64,000 bases of DNA from Ponticaulis koreensis DSM 19734 (GCF_000420665.1 NZ_ATVJ01000001.1:434001-498000); one strand, 5' to 3'. Numbered from the stretch's first letter, positions 35,040-44,245 are shown. Notes: generated from the sequence alone by a model not told the origin. Made by a program: numbers and translations.

Positions 35040-36347
35040 ATGAAAGAAACAGTTTGGAAATGGACGGCCCGTTCCGCGGGCGCCGCCATTCTGAGCGGCC
35101 TAGCGCTGACGGGTTCAGCCTTCGCTCAGGATGCCGGTGAAGTCGCGGCATACGTCGATAACTCTTACCTCTTCCTGATTTCAGGCATGGTTGTCATGTT
35201 CATGGCGGCTGGTTTCTGTATGCTGGAAGTTGGTCTCGTTCGCAGCAAGAACGCGGCAACACAGTCTGTCAAAAACATCATGATCTACTCTGTAGCGGGT
35301 ATCATGGTTTACCTCGTAGGCTACCACCTGATTTACCCTGCTGGCGACTGGATGATCCCGGGCGTTCTTGCTGGTTTCAACGTTTGGTCTGAAGGCGACC
35401 GCGCAGCTCTGTCTGACGCCGGTTACGCTCCTGCCTCTGACTGGTACTTCCAAATGGTATTCGTAGCGACTGCTGCGTCTGTTGTTTCCGGTACTGTTGC
35501 AGAGCGCGTGAAGCTTCTTCCTTTCATGATCTTCACAGCAGTTCTTACCGGCTTCATCTACCCGATCCAGGCTTCCTGGCAGTGGGGCGGCGGCTGGCTT
35601 TCTGAGCTTGGTTTCTCTGACTTCGCTGGTTCTACGCTCGTACACTCTACAGGCGGCTGGGCAGCTCTCGTCGGCGCAATCATCCTCGGCCCACGTGCTG
35701 GCAAGTATGTTGATGGCAAAGTTAACCCGATGCCAGGTTCCAACATCCCGCTCGCGGCTCTTGGTACATTCATCCTCTGGCTCGGCTGGTTCGGCTTCAA
35801 CGGCGGCTCTCAGCTCGCTGCTGGCACAGCTGAAGACATCAACGCTGTTTCTATCATCTTCGCGAACACAAACCTCGCTGCGGCTGGCGGTGTTGTAGCG
35901 GCGGCAATCCTGACACCTATCTTCTTCAAGAAGATGGACCCGACAATCGTCATGAACGGTGCGATCGGTGGTCTGGTTGCGATCACAGCTGAACCATTGG
36001 CTCCGGCTCTGTGGGAATCAATCCTCATCGGTGCAGTTGGCGGCGCGATCATCGTGTTCTTCGTACCACTGCTCGACAAACTGAAAATCGACGACGTTGT
36101 TGGCGCGATCCCAGCTCACCTCGTTGCAGGTATCTTCGGTACACTCGTTGTAGCGTGGAACGGTGGTGACATCGTTGCTCAGGCGACCGGCGTAGTTGCC
36201 ATCGGTGCATTCGTCATCGTGACATCTGCAGTGACATGGCTCCTTCTCAAATTCACGATCGGCATCCGCTGCTCTGAAGAAGAAGAGATGGAAGGCATCG
36301 ACAAAGTCGAACTCGGTCTCGAAGCTTACCCGGAATTCTCCAAGTAA
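35040..36347 (+). CDS. amt: Ammonium transporter
   Basis: A 435-residue Amt with signal peptide (FAQDAGE near 24) and about eleven transmembrane helices. Pore signatures are visible: SGMVVMFMAAGFCMLEVGLVRSKN, FSDFAGSTLVHSTGGWAALVGAI (with the signature Asp and His) and LGTFILWLGWFGFNGGSQ. It moves ammonium across the inner membrane. The ATG at 35040 has GGGGAA upstream. No glnK/glnB gene, its usual partner, is adjacent. Codons lean strongly to GCT, TCT and GTT compared with neighbours, which suggests high expression. Confidence 0.94.
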   Translation: MKETVWKWTARSAGAAILSGLALTGSAFAQDAGEVAAYVDNSYLFLISGMVVMFMAAGFCMLEVGLVRSKNAATQSVKNIMIYSVAGIMVYLVGYHLIYPAGDWMIPGVLAGFNVWSEGDRAALSDAGYAPASDWYFQMVFVATAASVVSGTVAERVKLLPFMIFTAVLTGFIYPIQASWQWGGGWLSELGFSDFAGSTLVHSTGGWAALVGAIILGPRAGKYVDGKVNPMPGSNIPLAALGTFILWLGWFGFNGGSQLAAGTAEDINAVSIIFANTNLAAAGGVVAAAILTPIFFKKMDPTIVMNGAIGGLVAITAEPLAPALWESILIGAVGGAIIVFFVPLLDKLKIDDVVGAIPAHLVAGIFGTLVVAWNGGDIVAQATGVVAIGAFVIVTSAVTWLLLKFTIGIRCSEEEEMEGIDKVELGLEAYPEFSK

Positions 36348-36369
36348 GTTTGACCTGATCCTTATGAAG

Positions 36370-36400
36370 AACCCCGGTCCGAAAGGTCCGGGGTTTTTTA
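36370..36400 (+). terminator. Intrinsic terminator of amt
   Basis: AACCCCGG/CCGGGGTT stem with an inner CC/GG, GAAA tetraloop, then TTTTTT. Confidence 0.87.
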
Positions 36401-36585
36401 TTGCCTGCACTCGGAAAGCCACCAGCTGACTGTCAAAAGCAGCGCAAAATGGCTGGAACTGCAGTTATTAACGAAAAATCTCGCAGTTTGGCCCATTTTT
36501 CTGCCATATGTTTCCTGACCATTAAGCAAGAGACCGGCATTCTCAGAGCTACACCTAACGTTTTTCGCCTCTGAGATTTGCCAGA

Positions 36586-39057
36586 ATGACAAATTCAAAC
36601 ACTGCTGCTGCCATGTCAGACACAACATCACAGATGTCAGGTGAACCAATCTGGCGCATCCTTACCGGCTTCGGAATTTTCGCGCTGGGCGTCTTTCTGT
36701 GCGGCGCGGTCGGCTATTACGACCCGCAGGACCCAAGCCTGAATGCAGCAACCGGCAATGAAGTCAGCAATCTCTTCGGCATGACAGGCGCTGTCGTGGC
36801 AGACCTCGCCAACCAGATCCTTGGTTGGGGCGGCATGCTTGGCGCATTCCTCGTATTCGCAGCAGGCCTTAAGCGTATGCTGCTGATCGGCAAGCCGTCC
36901 GCCTCCAATTGGGGGCTCGGCTTCCTCAGCGTTCTTGCTGCAAGCACGTGTCTTGCCTCCTGGCCTATCCCGAACAGCTGGGTGCTTGCGACGTCGCTTG
37001 GCGGGATGACGGGCGACTTCCTGTTCGGTCTGGCGCGCCTGCCGTTTGCGGCGCTTCGCGTGCCATATCCTGATGTCATCGCAGGTGTTGCAGCGGCTAT
37101 CCTCTCCTTCTTCCTGCTGACCCGTGCAGCTAATCTGGAGAATCGCGACCTGACGCGCCTCTCGCGCCTGTTCTTCCGCAATGTCGGCAAGCTGCTGGCT
37201 CTGCTTCTTTTGCCGCTCGGCCCTGTCGGGCGCTGGATCAGCCGCAACATGGTAGCCGGCGTCGAAAAGCTCAAATCATCAGTCTCAGGACTGGTGGGCG
37301 GCCTGTTCAACCGTGAACGCGACGACTACCCGTATGTGCGCGGCGCGATCACGCCAGACGCTGATGACGAGTACGGCTATTTTGATTACTCAAAATCCCA
37401 GCGCGAAGCTGAACAGGCCGAGGCGCCACGAGCAGCCGACACCAAGCCTGAAACAAAAGCACAGCCGGAAGCCCCGCGTACGCAGCGCCGCCAACGCCGC
37501 GAAGCGCCCAAAGCCCCGCGCGTGAACAAGGCAGGCCTGCCTTCGCTCGACCTTCTGGTGACACCGCCAGCTCGCACAGGCACAGTAGACGAACATCTGC
37601 TTTTAGAGCGCGCGGAACACCTGATGCGCATTCTGAACGAGTTCGGCGTTAAGGGCCGCATCACACAGGTACGCCCCGGCCCTGTTGTCACCCTGTTCGA
37701 GCTTGAACCTGCACCGGGTGTGAAATCCTCCCGCGTGATTGCGCTTGCAGATGACGTTGCCCGTTCCATGAGCGCGATCAGCGCACGTATCGCCGTTGTG
37801 CCGGGTAAAAACGCAATCGGTATCGAACTTCCAAACAAATCCCGCGAGACGGTGTATCTGCGCACGCTTCTGGAAAGCCCGAGCTTTAATGACGGCAAGC
37901 AGAGCCTGCCGATGGCACTCGGTGAAGACATTGGCGGCGAGCCGGTTTGCGCCGACCTCGCGAAAATGCCTCACCTTCTCATCGCGGGCACAACGGGTTC
38001 CGGTAAGTCGGTTGGTATCAACGCGATGATCCTTTCGCTCATGTACAAGCTGCCACCTGAGAAGTGCCGCTTCATCATGGTCGACCCGAAAATGCTCGAG
38101 CTTTCGATCTATGAAGGCATTCCGCACCTTCTCTCGCCTGTCGTGATTGACCCGAAAAAGGCTGTCACAGCGCTCAAATGGGCGGTTCGCGAGATGGAAA
38201 GCCGCTATGAGATGATGTCCAAGGCGGGCGTACGTAACCTTGCGGGCTTTAATGAGAAGGTCGAAGAGCTGAAACGCACTGGCGGACGCCTCACGAAAGA
38301 AGTCCAGACGGGCTTTGAGGCCGATACAGGCCGCCCGGTCTATGAGACTGAGGAAATCCCGCTCGAGCAGGTACCAAACATTGTTATCGTGATCGACGAG
38401 ATGGCCGACCTGATGATGGTGGCCGGTAAAGAGATTGAAGCCTGCATTCAGCGCCTTGCGCAGATGGCGCGTGCGGCTGGTATTCACCTCATCACGGCGA
38501 CGCAGCGACCGTCCGTTGACGTTATCACCGGTACGATCAAAGCAAACTTCCCGACCCGTATTTCCTATATGGTGTCGTCCAAAATCGACTCGCGCACCAT
38601 TCTGAACGAACAGGGCGCCGAGCAGCTTCTTGGCATGGGCGACCTTCTCTACATGGCGTCCGGCGGCAAGATTAAGCGTCTGCATGGCCCGTTCGTGTCC
38701 GATGAAGAAGTAGGCCAGATCGTCGAATTCCTGAAATCAACCGGCGAGCCGGACTACCAGACCGATATCACTGAAGAGCCGGACGAAGATCCGTTCGGCG
38801 GCGGTGGCGGCGGCGGCTCTCCTGTCATGGACGCTATGCTTGGCGGCCATGAAGAGGCAGACCTTCTTCAACAGGCCATCCAGATTGTCGTTCGCGACAA
38901 GCGCGCCTCAACCTCCTATGTTCAGCGCCGCCTGAAGATCGGCTATAACCGGGCCGCATCGCTGATCGAGCAGATGGAAGATATGGGCGTCATTTCTGCG
39001 CCGAACCATGCGGGCAAGCGGGAAATCCTGCGCAAAGCCCCTGGCGAAGAAGACTAA
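36586..39057 (+). CDS. ftsK: DNA translocase FtsK
   Basis: Septal DNA pump that clears chromosome termini and activates XerCD at dif. 823 residues: about four N-terminal transmembrane helices (to ~190), a short Ala/Pro/Glu linker, and a RecA-like motor with Walker A GTTGSGKSVGINAM (~470) and Walker B IVIVIDEMADLM (~602). The C-terminal gamma winged helix DKRASTSYVQRRLKIGYNRAA reads KOPS-type sites. A weak ribosome site precedes the ATG. lolA lies next on the plus strand, as in many proteobacteria, but an oppositely oriented gene separates them. Confidence 0.96.
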   Translation: MTNSNTAAAMSDTTSQMSGEPIWRILTGFGIFALGVFLCGAVGYYDPQDPSLNAATGNEVSNLFGMTGAVVADLANQILGWGGMLGAFLVFAAGLKRMLLIGKPSASNWGLGFLSVLAASTCLASWPIPNSWVLATSLGGMTGDFLFGLARLPFAALRVPYPDVIAGVAAAILSFFLLTRAANLENRDLTRLSRLFFRNVGKLLALLLLPLGPVGRWISRNMVAGVEKLKSSVSGLVGGLFNRERDDYPYVRGAITPDADDEYGYFDYSKSQREAEQAEAPRAADTKPETKAQPEAPRTQRRQRREAPKAPRVNKAGLPSLDLLVTPPARTGTVDEHLLLERAEHLMRILNEFGVKGRITQVRPGPVVTLFELEPAPGVKSSRVIALADDVARSMSAISARIAVVPGKNAIGIELPNKSRETVYLRTLLESPSFNDGKQSLPMALGEDIGGEPVCADLAKMPHLLIAGTTGSGKSVGINAMILSLMYKLPPEKCRFIMVDPKMLELSIYEGIPHLLSPVVIDPKKAVTALKWAVREMESRYEMMSKAGVRNLAGFNEKVEELKRTGGRLTKEVQTGFEADTGRPVYETEEIPLEQVPNIVIVIDEMADLMMVAGKEIEACIQRLAQMARAAGIHLITATQRPSVDVITGTIKANFPTRISYMVSSKIDSRTILNEQGAEQLLGMGDLLYMASGGKIKRLHGPFVSDEEVGQIVEFLKSTGEPDYQTDITEEPDEDPFGGGGGGGSPVMDAMLGGHEEADLLQQAIQIVVRDKRASTSYVQRRLKIGYNRAASLIEQMEDMGVISAPNHAGKREILRKAPGEED

Positions 39058-39061
39058 CAAA

Positions 39062-39085
39062 AAAGCCCCGGACATCCGGGGCTTT
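39062..39085. terminator. Bidirectional terminator after ftsK
   Basis: A 10-bp stem AAAGCCCCGG/CCGGGGCTTT with loop ACAT. Tails are TGCATTT on the plus strand and TTTTGTTAG on the minus strand, serving ftsK and the convergent small gene. Confidence 0.82.
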
Positions 39086-39096
39086 GCATTTATGGG

Positions 39097-39495
39097 CTAG
39101 TCGATGCGTATCGCGACACGGGTACCACGACGCTCATGAGCGCGGTCATACCGGTCATAGCAGAAGGTAGATTCATAGCGCACACGGTCGCCATGCTGCC
39201 AGCCATACTGGAACCGGGTATGGCAGTCATAGCCGCCATAATACGGGTCGTAATGATATGCGCGGTGGGTATGCCCCGCTTGATACCAGTGACCTGAGGT
39301 ATAGCCGTTATAAGTGAAGCTATAGCTGGAATGACGGCGTGGCTCCGGTGCACGGCCAACCTGCACACCGACACGAGCATCGGTGTTCACGCCAAGGCCC
39401 AGAAGCTGGGCAGACGCCTGCGGCGCGGAGAACATCGCGCCCGCTGAAATAAGTGCGACGCAGACGGTTTTAGTAAGTTTATTCTGTTTCATCAT
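39097..39495 (-). CDS. Secreted Tyr/His-rich small protein, putative ECF target
   Basis: From ATG 39495 (AGGAGG five nt upstream) the 132-residue protein has a signal peptide ending PQASAQ (~30). The mature part is rich in Tyr, His and Arg (SYSFTYNGYTSGHWYQAGHTHRAYHY, then RFQYGWQHGDRVRYESTF), with two cysteines. I recognise no named family; the composition recalls small periplasmic proteins that protect or bind metals. A 50-codon upstream extension is rejected on the ribosome site. Its upstream region carries the same GGAATAA-N14-CGTCA element as the ECF sigma gene. Confidence 0.72.
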   Translation of the reverse strand: MMKQNKLTKTVCVALISAGAMFSAPQASAQLLGLGVNTDARVGVQVGRAPEPRRHSSYSFTYNGYTSGHWYQAGHTHRAYHYDPYYGGYDCHTRFQYGWQHGDRVRYESTFCYDRYDRAHERRGTRVAIRID

Positions 39496-39527
39496 GATCG
39501 CCTCCTTTTGGCTTCTCATGATGGACT

Positions 39528-39552
39528 GACGGATGGACGAGATATTTATTCC
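39528..39552 (-). promoter_or_regulatory. Putative ECF-sigma promoter for the secreted Tyr/His-rich gene
   Basis: On the minus strand GGAATAA (39552-39546), 14 nt, then CGTCA (39531-39527). It ends 32 nt before the start codon, and the bases and spacing are the same as at 13495 and 16872. Confidence 0.6.
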
Positions 39553-39758
39553 CGCCTCTCTATTTTTCAGCCTTCGCAGGTCAGATGGAACGGAAAAGCA
39601 AGCCGGGCATTGCATCACCTCGCGGGCAGTTAGCGACTGCCGCACATAGAATTTTGCTGAACGTCAGGCAACGAATCTAGGCAGCGCGCCCAAATTAAGC
39701 CCTATTGTGGTGAAGGGCGTATTCTAGATAAGACACCTGACAAGTAATGGAGTGCCAG

Positions 39759-40457
39759 ATGTTCAATTTTGCGAACTGGATCCTTTCAGGTGCCGTTCTG
39801 ACGTCGCCTTTCATGGCGTTGGACACCGCACAGGTGGAAACGCCTGTCGTAGAGACTGAAACCGCAGCAAGTGCTGAGGCGGCTCCGGCTGAAATCGCGC
39901 CTGTGGAGGCCTTCAACCGGACAGAAGCGCTTGCGCGCGCGAACGCGTCCCTCAACGCGATTGATACCGCGCGCGGGCAGTTCTCTCAGCTCGACCCGAA
40001 CAATCATTTCTCGACCGGTACATTCTATCTGAACCGTCCAGGCCGCCTGCGCTTTGAATACGATGCGCCTGTGCCTCTGCTCATCGTATCAGATGGTACA
40101 ACGCTCGCGATTGAAGACACTGATCTGGAAACAGTAGACCGCGTGCCGCTGGTCTCCACGCCGCTGAATCTCATTCTGCGCCGGAATACAGATCTCGCAG
40201 AGCACGCTGATATCATCTCAATCGAGCGCAAAGCCGGTTATGTCGCTATCCGTGTCGCAGATAAATCCGGTGAAGCCGAAGGCGAGCTGGAGCTGTTCTT
40301 CGATCCTGAAGACTATACGCTGGCCCGTTGGGAAGCGATCGACATGATGGGCGGTATCACTACTGTTCAGCTCAACGACATTGAACTGGGTGTGTCCGTT
40401 GACCCGCGCCTCTTCAGAATTGAAGATCCTGAAGACGAGGATGACCGTCGCCGCTAG
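39759..40457 (+). CDS. lolA: LolA-like outer-membrane lipoprotein carrier
   Basis: Periplasmic chaperone ferrying lipoproteins from LolCDE to the outer membrane. From ATG 39759 (GGAG six nt upstream, preferred over ATG 39747) the 232 residues include a signal region and then the LolA core: ARANASLNAIDTARGQFSQLDPNNHFSTGTFYLNRPGRLRFEYDAPVPLLIVSDGTTLAIED and VDRVPLVSTPLNLIL. The N-terminal linker is unusually rich in Ala and Glu. It follows ftsK in gene order. The last ~15 residues are acidic then basic (EDPEDEDDRRR). Confidence 0.85.
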   Translation: MFNFANWILSGAVLTSPFMALDTAQVETPVVETETAASAEAAPAEIAPVEAFNRTEALARANASLNAIDTARGQFSQLDPNNHFSTGTFYLNRPGRLRFEYDAPVPLLIVSDGTTLAIEDTDLETVDRVPLVSTPLNLILRRNTDLAEHADIISIERKAGYVAIRVADKSGEAEGELELFFDPEDYTLARWEAIDMMGGITTVQLNDIELGVSVDPRLFRIEDPEDEDDRRR

Positions 40458-40488
40458 CTACAGAAGATGGCTCAACCACCAGAATCAA

Positions 40489-40515
40489 AAAAGCCGCTCT
40501 GATCGAGCGGCTTTT
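40489..40515. terminator. Bidirectional terminator between lolA and phaR
   Basis: An 11-bp perfect stem AAAAGCCGCTC/GAGCGGCTTTT with a 5-nt loop. T-rich tails on both strands serve the convergent lolA and phaR genes. Confidence 0.88.
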
Positions 40516-40517
40516 CT

Positions 40518-41126
40518 TTATTTCTTAGAGAGCTTGGAAAGCTGGGCCTGCATTTCCGCCATCTGGCGCTGCAGGGCATCAATCGTATCCGCTTCTTCAT
40601 CCTTATCTGCGCGCTGCGCCTTTTTCGGCGGCGCTTCATCCTCGGCCTCAGGACGCGAACGGGCTGGCGTTCCAGCCGTGAAGAGGTTCATAGAGCGCTC
40701 GAACATTTCGAAATTACGACGCGCCTGCTCTTCAAACAAACCCATAGGGTTCGGGCCAACAGCCCCACCGGCCATCATATCGCGCCAGCGTTCCTGATTC
40801 TTTGTGAAGTTGTTCATCGCCATGTCGAGATAGGTCGGCAGCGCAGAAGACACGCTGTCACCATAGAAGCGGATGACCTGACGCAAGAAGTTAAGCGGCA
40901 GCGCATTGCCGCCCTTGTTTTCCTGTTCGAAAATGATCTGAGCCAGAACAGAGCGTGTCAGATCTTCGCCTGTCTTCGCGTCCTGAACGACAAAATCCTT
41001 ACCTTCACGGACCAGCGTGCTCAGATGTTCCAGCGTCACATAGGAACTGGACGATGTGTCATAGAGACGACGGTTCGCATATTTTTTGATGATGATCACG
41101 TCGTTGAGACCTGATGTATCAGCCAT
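40518..41126 (-). CDS. phaR: Polyhydroxyalkanoate synthesis repressor PhaR
   Basis: PhaR binds DNA and PHA granules, adjusting phasin and synthesis genes to polymer load. From ATG 41126 (AGGGAAGG upstream) the 202 residues open with the PHB accumulation regulator domain IIIKKYANRRLYDTSSSSYVTLEHLSTLVREGKDFVV. Next is VLAQIIFEQENKGGNALPLNFLRQVIRFYGDSV, with a C-terminal acidic/basic and coiled-coil tail ending MAEMQAQLSKLSKK. It is divergent from phaB across a 354-bp intergenic region. Confidence 0.93.
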   Translation of the reverse strand: MADTSGLNDVIIIKKYANRRLYDTSSSSYVTLEHLSTLVREGKDFVVQDAKTGEDLTRSVLAQIIFEQENKGGNALPLNFLRQVIRFYGDSVSSALPTYLDMAMNNFTKNQERWRDMMAGGAVGPNPMGLFEEQARRNFEMFERSMNLFTAGTPARSRPEAEDEAPPKKAQRADKDEEADTIDALQRQMAEMQAQLSKLSKK

Positions 41127-41480
41127 CGATTTACCTTCCCTCACCTTGGGGCGGAATAAATTCCGTTGGGCAATGCACGCCCTTTATACGTTTCCTACCA
41201 CAGACTCTTTAAACCAGAGTTTCGCGTTTGCAGCAAAAAACCACTCAAACGGGGCGTATGGCAAGGATAAATATAGCATTATACATATTAGGAATAGCTG
41301 AAATTCGCACATGCCACACCGTTGACAACCCCGACTTTCCTCGGTCTTTGCTTACTTAGGCGAGACATTTAGTCCTAATTCTAAAACCAGTCTGGTCGGT
41401 CTAAGAATATGCTGCAGCCGCTTACAGACCCAAAAAAGGGCAAAGGGGTTCAGGATATAGTTCAGCTCGGGGAGAATAGA
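41127..41480. promoter_or_regulatory. Gene-free region between phaR and phaB, with TGC-type palindromes
   Basis: 354 bp without a credible ORF, AT-rich in its middle. It holds TTTGC-A-GCAAA at 41227-41237 and GCTGCAGC at 41411-41418. PhaR proteins are known to bind TGC-rich sites, so these are candidate operators. A TTGACA near 41321 could be a -35 element for phaB, without a clear -10. Confidence 0.4.
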
Positions 41481-42206
41481 ATGAGCAAAGTAGCAGTCGT
41501 AACGGGTGGCACCCGTGGTATTGGTCGTTCAATAAGCGAACGCCTCGTCAAAGACGGATACAAGGTCGCTGCGACCTATGCCGGCAATGACGAAGCAGCG
41601 CAGGCCTGCGCAAAGGAAATCGGCGTTTCCGTATTCAAGTTTGACGTTGGCGATTTTGATGCCTGTGTAGACGGCATCGCAAAAATCGAAGCCGAAGTCG
41701 GCCCTGTCGAAGTTCTGGTCAACAATGCCGGTATCACATGGGATGCGCCATTCCATAAAATGTCCAAAGAAGCTTGGCAGAAAGTCATCAATGTTGACCT
41801 CGATTCCGCGTTCAACATGACGCGCAATGTCTGGGAAGGCATGCGTGACCGCGGCTTTGGTCGTGTGATCAACATTTCTTCAATCAATGGTCAGAAAGGC
41901 CAGTTCACGCAGGCGAACTATTCTGCCGCGAAAGCAGGTCTGATCGGCTTCACCAAAGCTCTGGCGTATGAAGGCGCGAAAAAAGGCATCACGTCTAACG
42001 TTGTTGCGCCGGGTTATATCGACACAGAAATGCTTCAGGCGGTGAAGCCTGAGATTCTGCAGGGCATTATCGCGACAATTCCTAACGGCCGCCTTGGCAA
42101 GCCGGAAGAGATTGCAAGCATGGTTGCATACCTTGCGAGCGAAGAAGCAGCCTTCATCAATGGCGCGACCATGACAGTCAACGGCGCGCAATACATTGCC
42201 GGTTAA
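41481..42206 (+). CDS. phaB: Acetoacetyl-CoA reductase (3-ketoacyl-CoA reductase)
   Basis: NADPH-dependent reduction of acetoacetyl-CoA to 3-hydroxybutyryl-CoA, the monomer for PHB. From ATG 41481 (GGGGAG upstream; a 24-codon in-frame extension is rejected) the 241-residue SDR has TGGTRGIG at 9-16, NNAG near 87, catalytic Ser in NISSINGQKGQ, the YSAAK Tyr-Lys pair near 150-154, and VAPGYIDTEM. The QKGQFGQ-type segment and length match PhaB/PhbB. The matching thiolase and synthase genes are not in this window. Confidence 0.93.
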   Translation: MSKVAVVTGGTRGIGRSISERLVKDGYKVAATYAGNDEAAQACAKEIGVSVFKFDVGDFDACVDGIAKIEAEVGPVEVLVNNAGITWDAPFHKMSKEAWQKVINVDLDSAFNMTRNVWEGMRDRGFGRVINISSINGQKGQFTQANYSAAKAGLIGFTKALAYEGAKKGITSNVVAPGYIDTEMLQAVKPEILQGIIATIPNGRLGKPEEIASMVAYLASEEAAFINGATMTVNGAQYIAG

Positions 42207-42239
42207 GCCCTCTTAAAGGGAAAACACGGTTTAATTTCA

Positions 42240-42285
42240 GGCGGTAATGGGATGGTCAGATAGACGCCCCATTGCCGCCTTTTTT
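42240..42285 (+). terminator. Intrinsic terminator of phaB
   Basis: A 12-bp stem GGCGGTAATGGG/CCCATTGCCGCC (one T-G pair) over a 16-nt loop is followed by TTTTTTG. It overlaps the upstream extension of the next ORF, which supports the later start at 42304. Confidence 0.82.
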
Positions 42286-42303
42286 GTTAGTCATAACATC
42301 AGC

Positions 42304-43050
42304 ATGAACACATCCCTGACCCGCAAACTCAAAACAGGACTTTTCTGTCTCGCCGCTGCCACCAGCAGCGCGTTGGCAATGCCTGCGTTTGCACAGGATG
42401 CGTCCGAAGAGATGAGCTTCCCGCATCTGTTTGCAGGCAACCCGATCTTTCGTGATGGCCTGACCGGCTTTCAGACGCTTGACGGCCGTGGCTTCAGCAT
42501 GGAGCGCCAGGGAAATGTCACCCTGTTTCATATGAGCGGACAGACAGAGGTCTGGGCTCTGGAATCCGTGCCCGGGCCACGCGGTGATGAGTTCCTGAAA
42601 AATGACAATGGACGCATATTTGTACGCCTCACCGATCTTGGCGGCGTGATCCTGTATCTGCCATCTAATCCGCATGGCATGCCCGTGGACCCGATTGTAG
42701 AACCGGAGCCAATCCCGGAACCGCAATACATAGACAATCTGGAAGACAGCCTTCTTCTGTATCTGTCTCTTCGCGCTGGTCACCGGATGAACGTTTCTAT
42801 TGAGGACATCGACGATAGCCGTGAACGCTGGCTGCATGATGCTGCACGTATCGCAGCAGAAACGCTCGTCGGCACACCAGAAGAAACCAGCGCGCTAAAC
42901 ACGCTAAGGATTGTGAGCGGTGAACGCGCCGATGTGAATATGACGGGTGATGGCGAACTGACCGTCTTCGTCAACCCCGAAGCAGAGTTTCAGGGTCGTC
43001 CGTCCTCGGACAGTCTGACTGTTTTCATCAAACAGCGGATTGCAAGCTAA
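42304..43050 (+). CDS. Secreted protein of unknown function
   Basis: From ATG 42304, 248 residues with a signal peptide cleaved after PAFAQ (~30). The mature chain has GNPIFRDGLTGFQTLDGRGFSMERQGNVTLFHMSGQTEVWALESVPGPRGDEF and later IVEPEPIPEPQYIDN, a Pro/Glu linker. The C-terminal part ends VFINPEAEF-like sequence (VFVNPEAEFQGRPSSDS). I recognise no family. It is probably a periplasmic or surface protein. It stands alone between the phaB terminator and a convergent operon. Confidence 0.65.
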   Translation: MNTSLTRKLKTGLFCLAAATSSALAMPAFAQDASEEMSFPHLFAGNPIFRDGLTGFQTLDGRGFSMERQGNVTLFHMSGQTEVWALESVPGPRGDEFLKNDNGRIFVRLTDLGGVILYLPSNPHGMPVDPIVEPEPIPEPQYIDNLEDSLLLYLSLRAGHRMNVSIEDIDDSRERWLHDAARIAAETLVGTPEETSALNTLRIVSGERADVNMTGDGELTVFVNPEAEFQGRPSSDSLTVFIKQRIAS

Positions 43051-43053
43051 GGC

Positions 43054-43395
43054 TTAGCACCCCTCAAAATCAGCGACGCGTGCGCGATACTCCGCCATAC
43101 GCTCGTCCAGATTTTTACCCACCTCTTTTAAAAACTCCCAGGTGAACAAGCCAGAGTCATGGCCATCGTCAAAGATGATGCGGATTGCATAATGGCCTAC
43201 AGGTTCTGCGCGCACGACGCCGACATCCTGCTTGCCACGTACCGGCGGCGGACGCTCGCCGCCATGGCCCTGCACCTCGGCAGACGGGCTTTCTACGCGC
43301 AATAGCTCAAACGGAATGACAAGCGGCTCACCGCTCTCATATTCCAGCACCAGCTGCTTAGCTTCTTTTTGAAAACGTAGCTTTTTGGGCGCCAT
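43054..43395 (-). CDS. DUF971 (GBBH-like N-terminal) domain protein
   Basis: A 113-residue protein with the DUF971 signature: LRFQKEAKQLVLEYESGEPLVIPFELLRVESPSAEVQGHG, then EPVGHYAIRIIFDDGHDSGLFTWEFLKEVG. The fold matches the N-terminal domain of gamma-butyrobetaine hydroxylase and is found in Fe-S and metal-related proteins; its own role is unclear. Its start overlaps the Trm112 stop by one base (TAATG), so it is the last gene of the CnoX-LON-Trm112-DUF971 operon. Confidence 0.85.
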   Translation of the reverse strand: MAPKKLRFQKEAKQLVLEYESGEPLVIPFELLRVESPSAEVQGHGGERPPPVRGKQDVGVVRAEPVGHYAIRIIFDDGHDSGLFTWEFLKEVGKNLDERMAEYRARVADFEGC

Positions 43396-43601
43396 TAATC
43401 TGTAACTTCAGACGGGTCCAACTCGCGGGCTTCATCTGCCAGCATGATCGGAACGCCGTCGCGGATTGGATACGCAACGCCAGCCTTCTGGGACACCAGC
43501 TCAGAAGCTTCCGGATCATAGATAAGCGGACCGCGCGAAATCGGGCAAACCAGAACTTCAAGAAGTTTCGGGTCGAGACCATCAGTGTTCAGTTCTGCCA
43601 T
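43395..43601 (-). CDS. Trm112 family protein
   Basis: A 68-residue zinc-ribbon-like small protein: [53 protein letters not shown], standard for bacterial Trm112/YcaR. Eukaryotic Trm112 activates methyltransferases; bacterial relatives are less understood. Only one cysteine of the usual set is retained, as in many bacterial members. It overlaps the LON-domain gene by 13 bp and DUF971 by 1 bp. Confidence 0.88.
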   Translation of the reverse strand: MAELNTDGLDPKLLEVLVCPISRGPLIYDPEASELVSQKAGVAYPIRDGVPIMLADEARELDPSEVTD

Positions 43602-44245
43602 TTCGGGGCTCCATTACCGGATGTATCGGTTCTGAATAATGCTATCAGACATTCCATCCGGGCTTTCAAGTCTCGCGCTTCAAGCAGCGCCTGTTTCTCG
43701 ATCGGCGCAAACGGACAGCCCATAGCCAGCGCATTCACCAGCGCATCAAGCGGGGCATCTTCTACCGATGTGCGGTCAACAGAGAGATCATTGCGCGTGA
43801 GGTATTCGTCCATCTCTGCTATGAAAAGCTCGGGCGGCTCACCTTCCAGAGAGCGATCCGGCTGCAGATCTTTCTCATAGACGTCCCAGCTCACTTCCGC
43901 AGTTCGATAAGGCAGCTCCAGAGGCGGCTCCTGAACCACTTCAAAGCGAGACACACCGCGAAGTGTAATGAGGTAGCGCCCGTCTTCGGTTTCCGAATGG
44001 GAGACAATCTCCCCGAGCGTGCCGACAGCCGCGATTTCGGGATGATGCTTTGGTCCACCACCAAGCGCCTGAACCATGCCGATCAGCCTGTCGCCCGCCA
44101 TAGCGTCATCAATCATATTGAGATAGCGCGGCTCGAAAATGTTCAGCGGCAGCAAGCCGCCGGGAAACAGTAATGAACCCGGCAGCGGGAATATCGCTAT
44201 CGTGTCTGGCAGATCACCTGTGGTCTCAAACCGGCGCCGGGTCAT
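43589..44245 (-). CDS. LON-substrate-binding domain protein
   Basis: A 218-residue protein consisting of the Lon N-terminal (substrate-binding) domain without the AAA+ or protease parts: [44 protein letters not shown], then [29 protein letters not shown]. It is common in this gene order after a thioredoxin-like protein in alphaproteobacteria. It may act in protein quality control beside CnoX; that is inference. The ATG has a GGGGGCG site upstream. Confidence 0.9.
   Translation of the reverse strand: MTRRRFETTGDLPDTIAIFPLPGSLLFPGGLLPLNIFEPRYLNMIDDAMAGDRLIGMVQALGGGPKHHPEIAAVGTLGEIVSHSETEDGRYLITLRGVSRFEVVQEPPLELPYRTAEVSWDVYEKDLQPDRSLEGEPPELFIAEMDEYLTRNDLSVDRTSVEDAPLDALVNALAMGCPFAPIEKQALLEARDLKARMECLIALFRTDTSGNGAPKWQN

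Noticed and set aside
37603-38685. A 360-codon minus-strand ORF opposite ftsK.
   Set aside because: Shadow of the ftsK motor domain with no own ribosome site or family signature.
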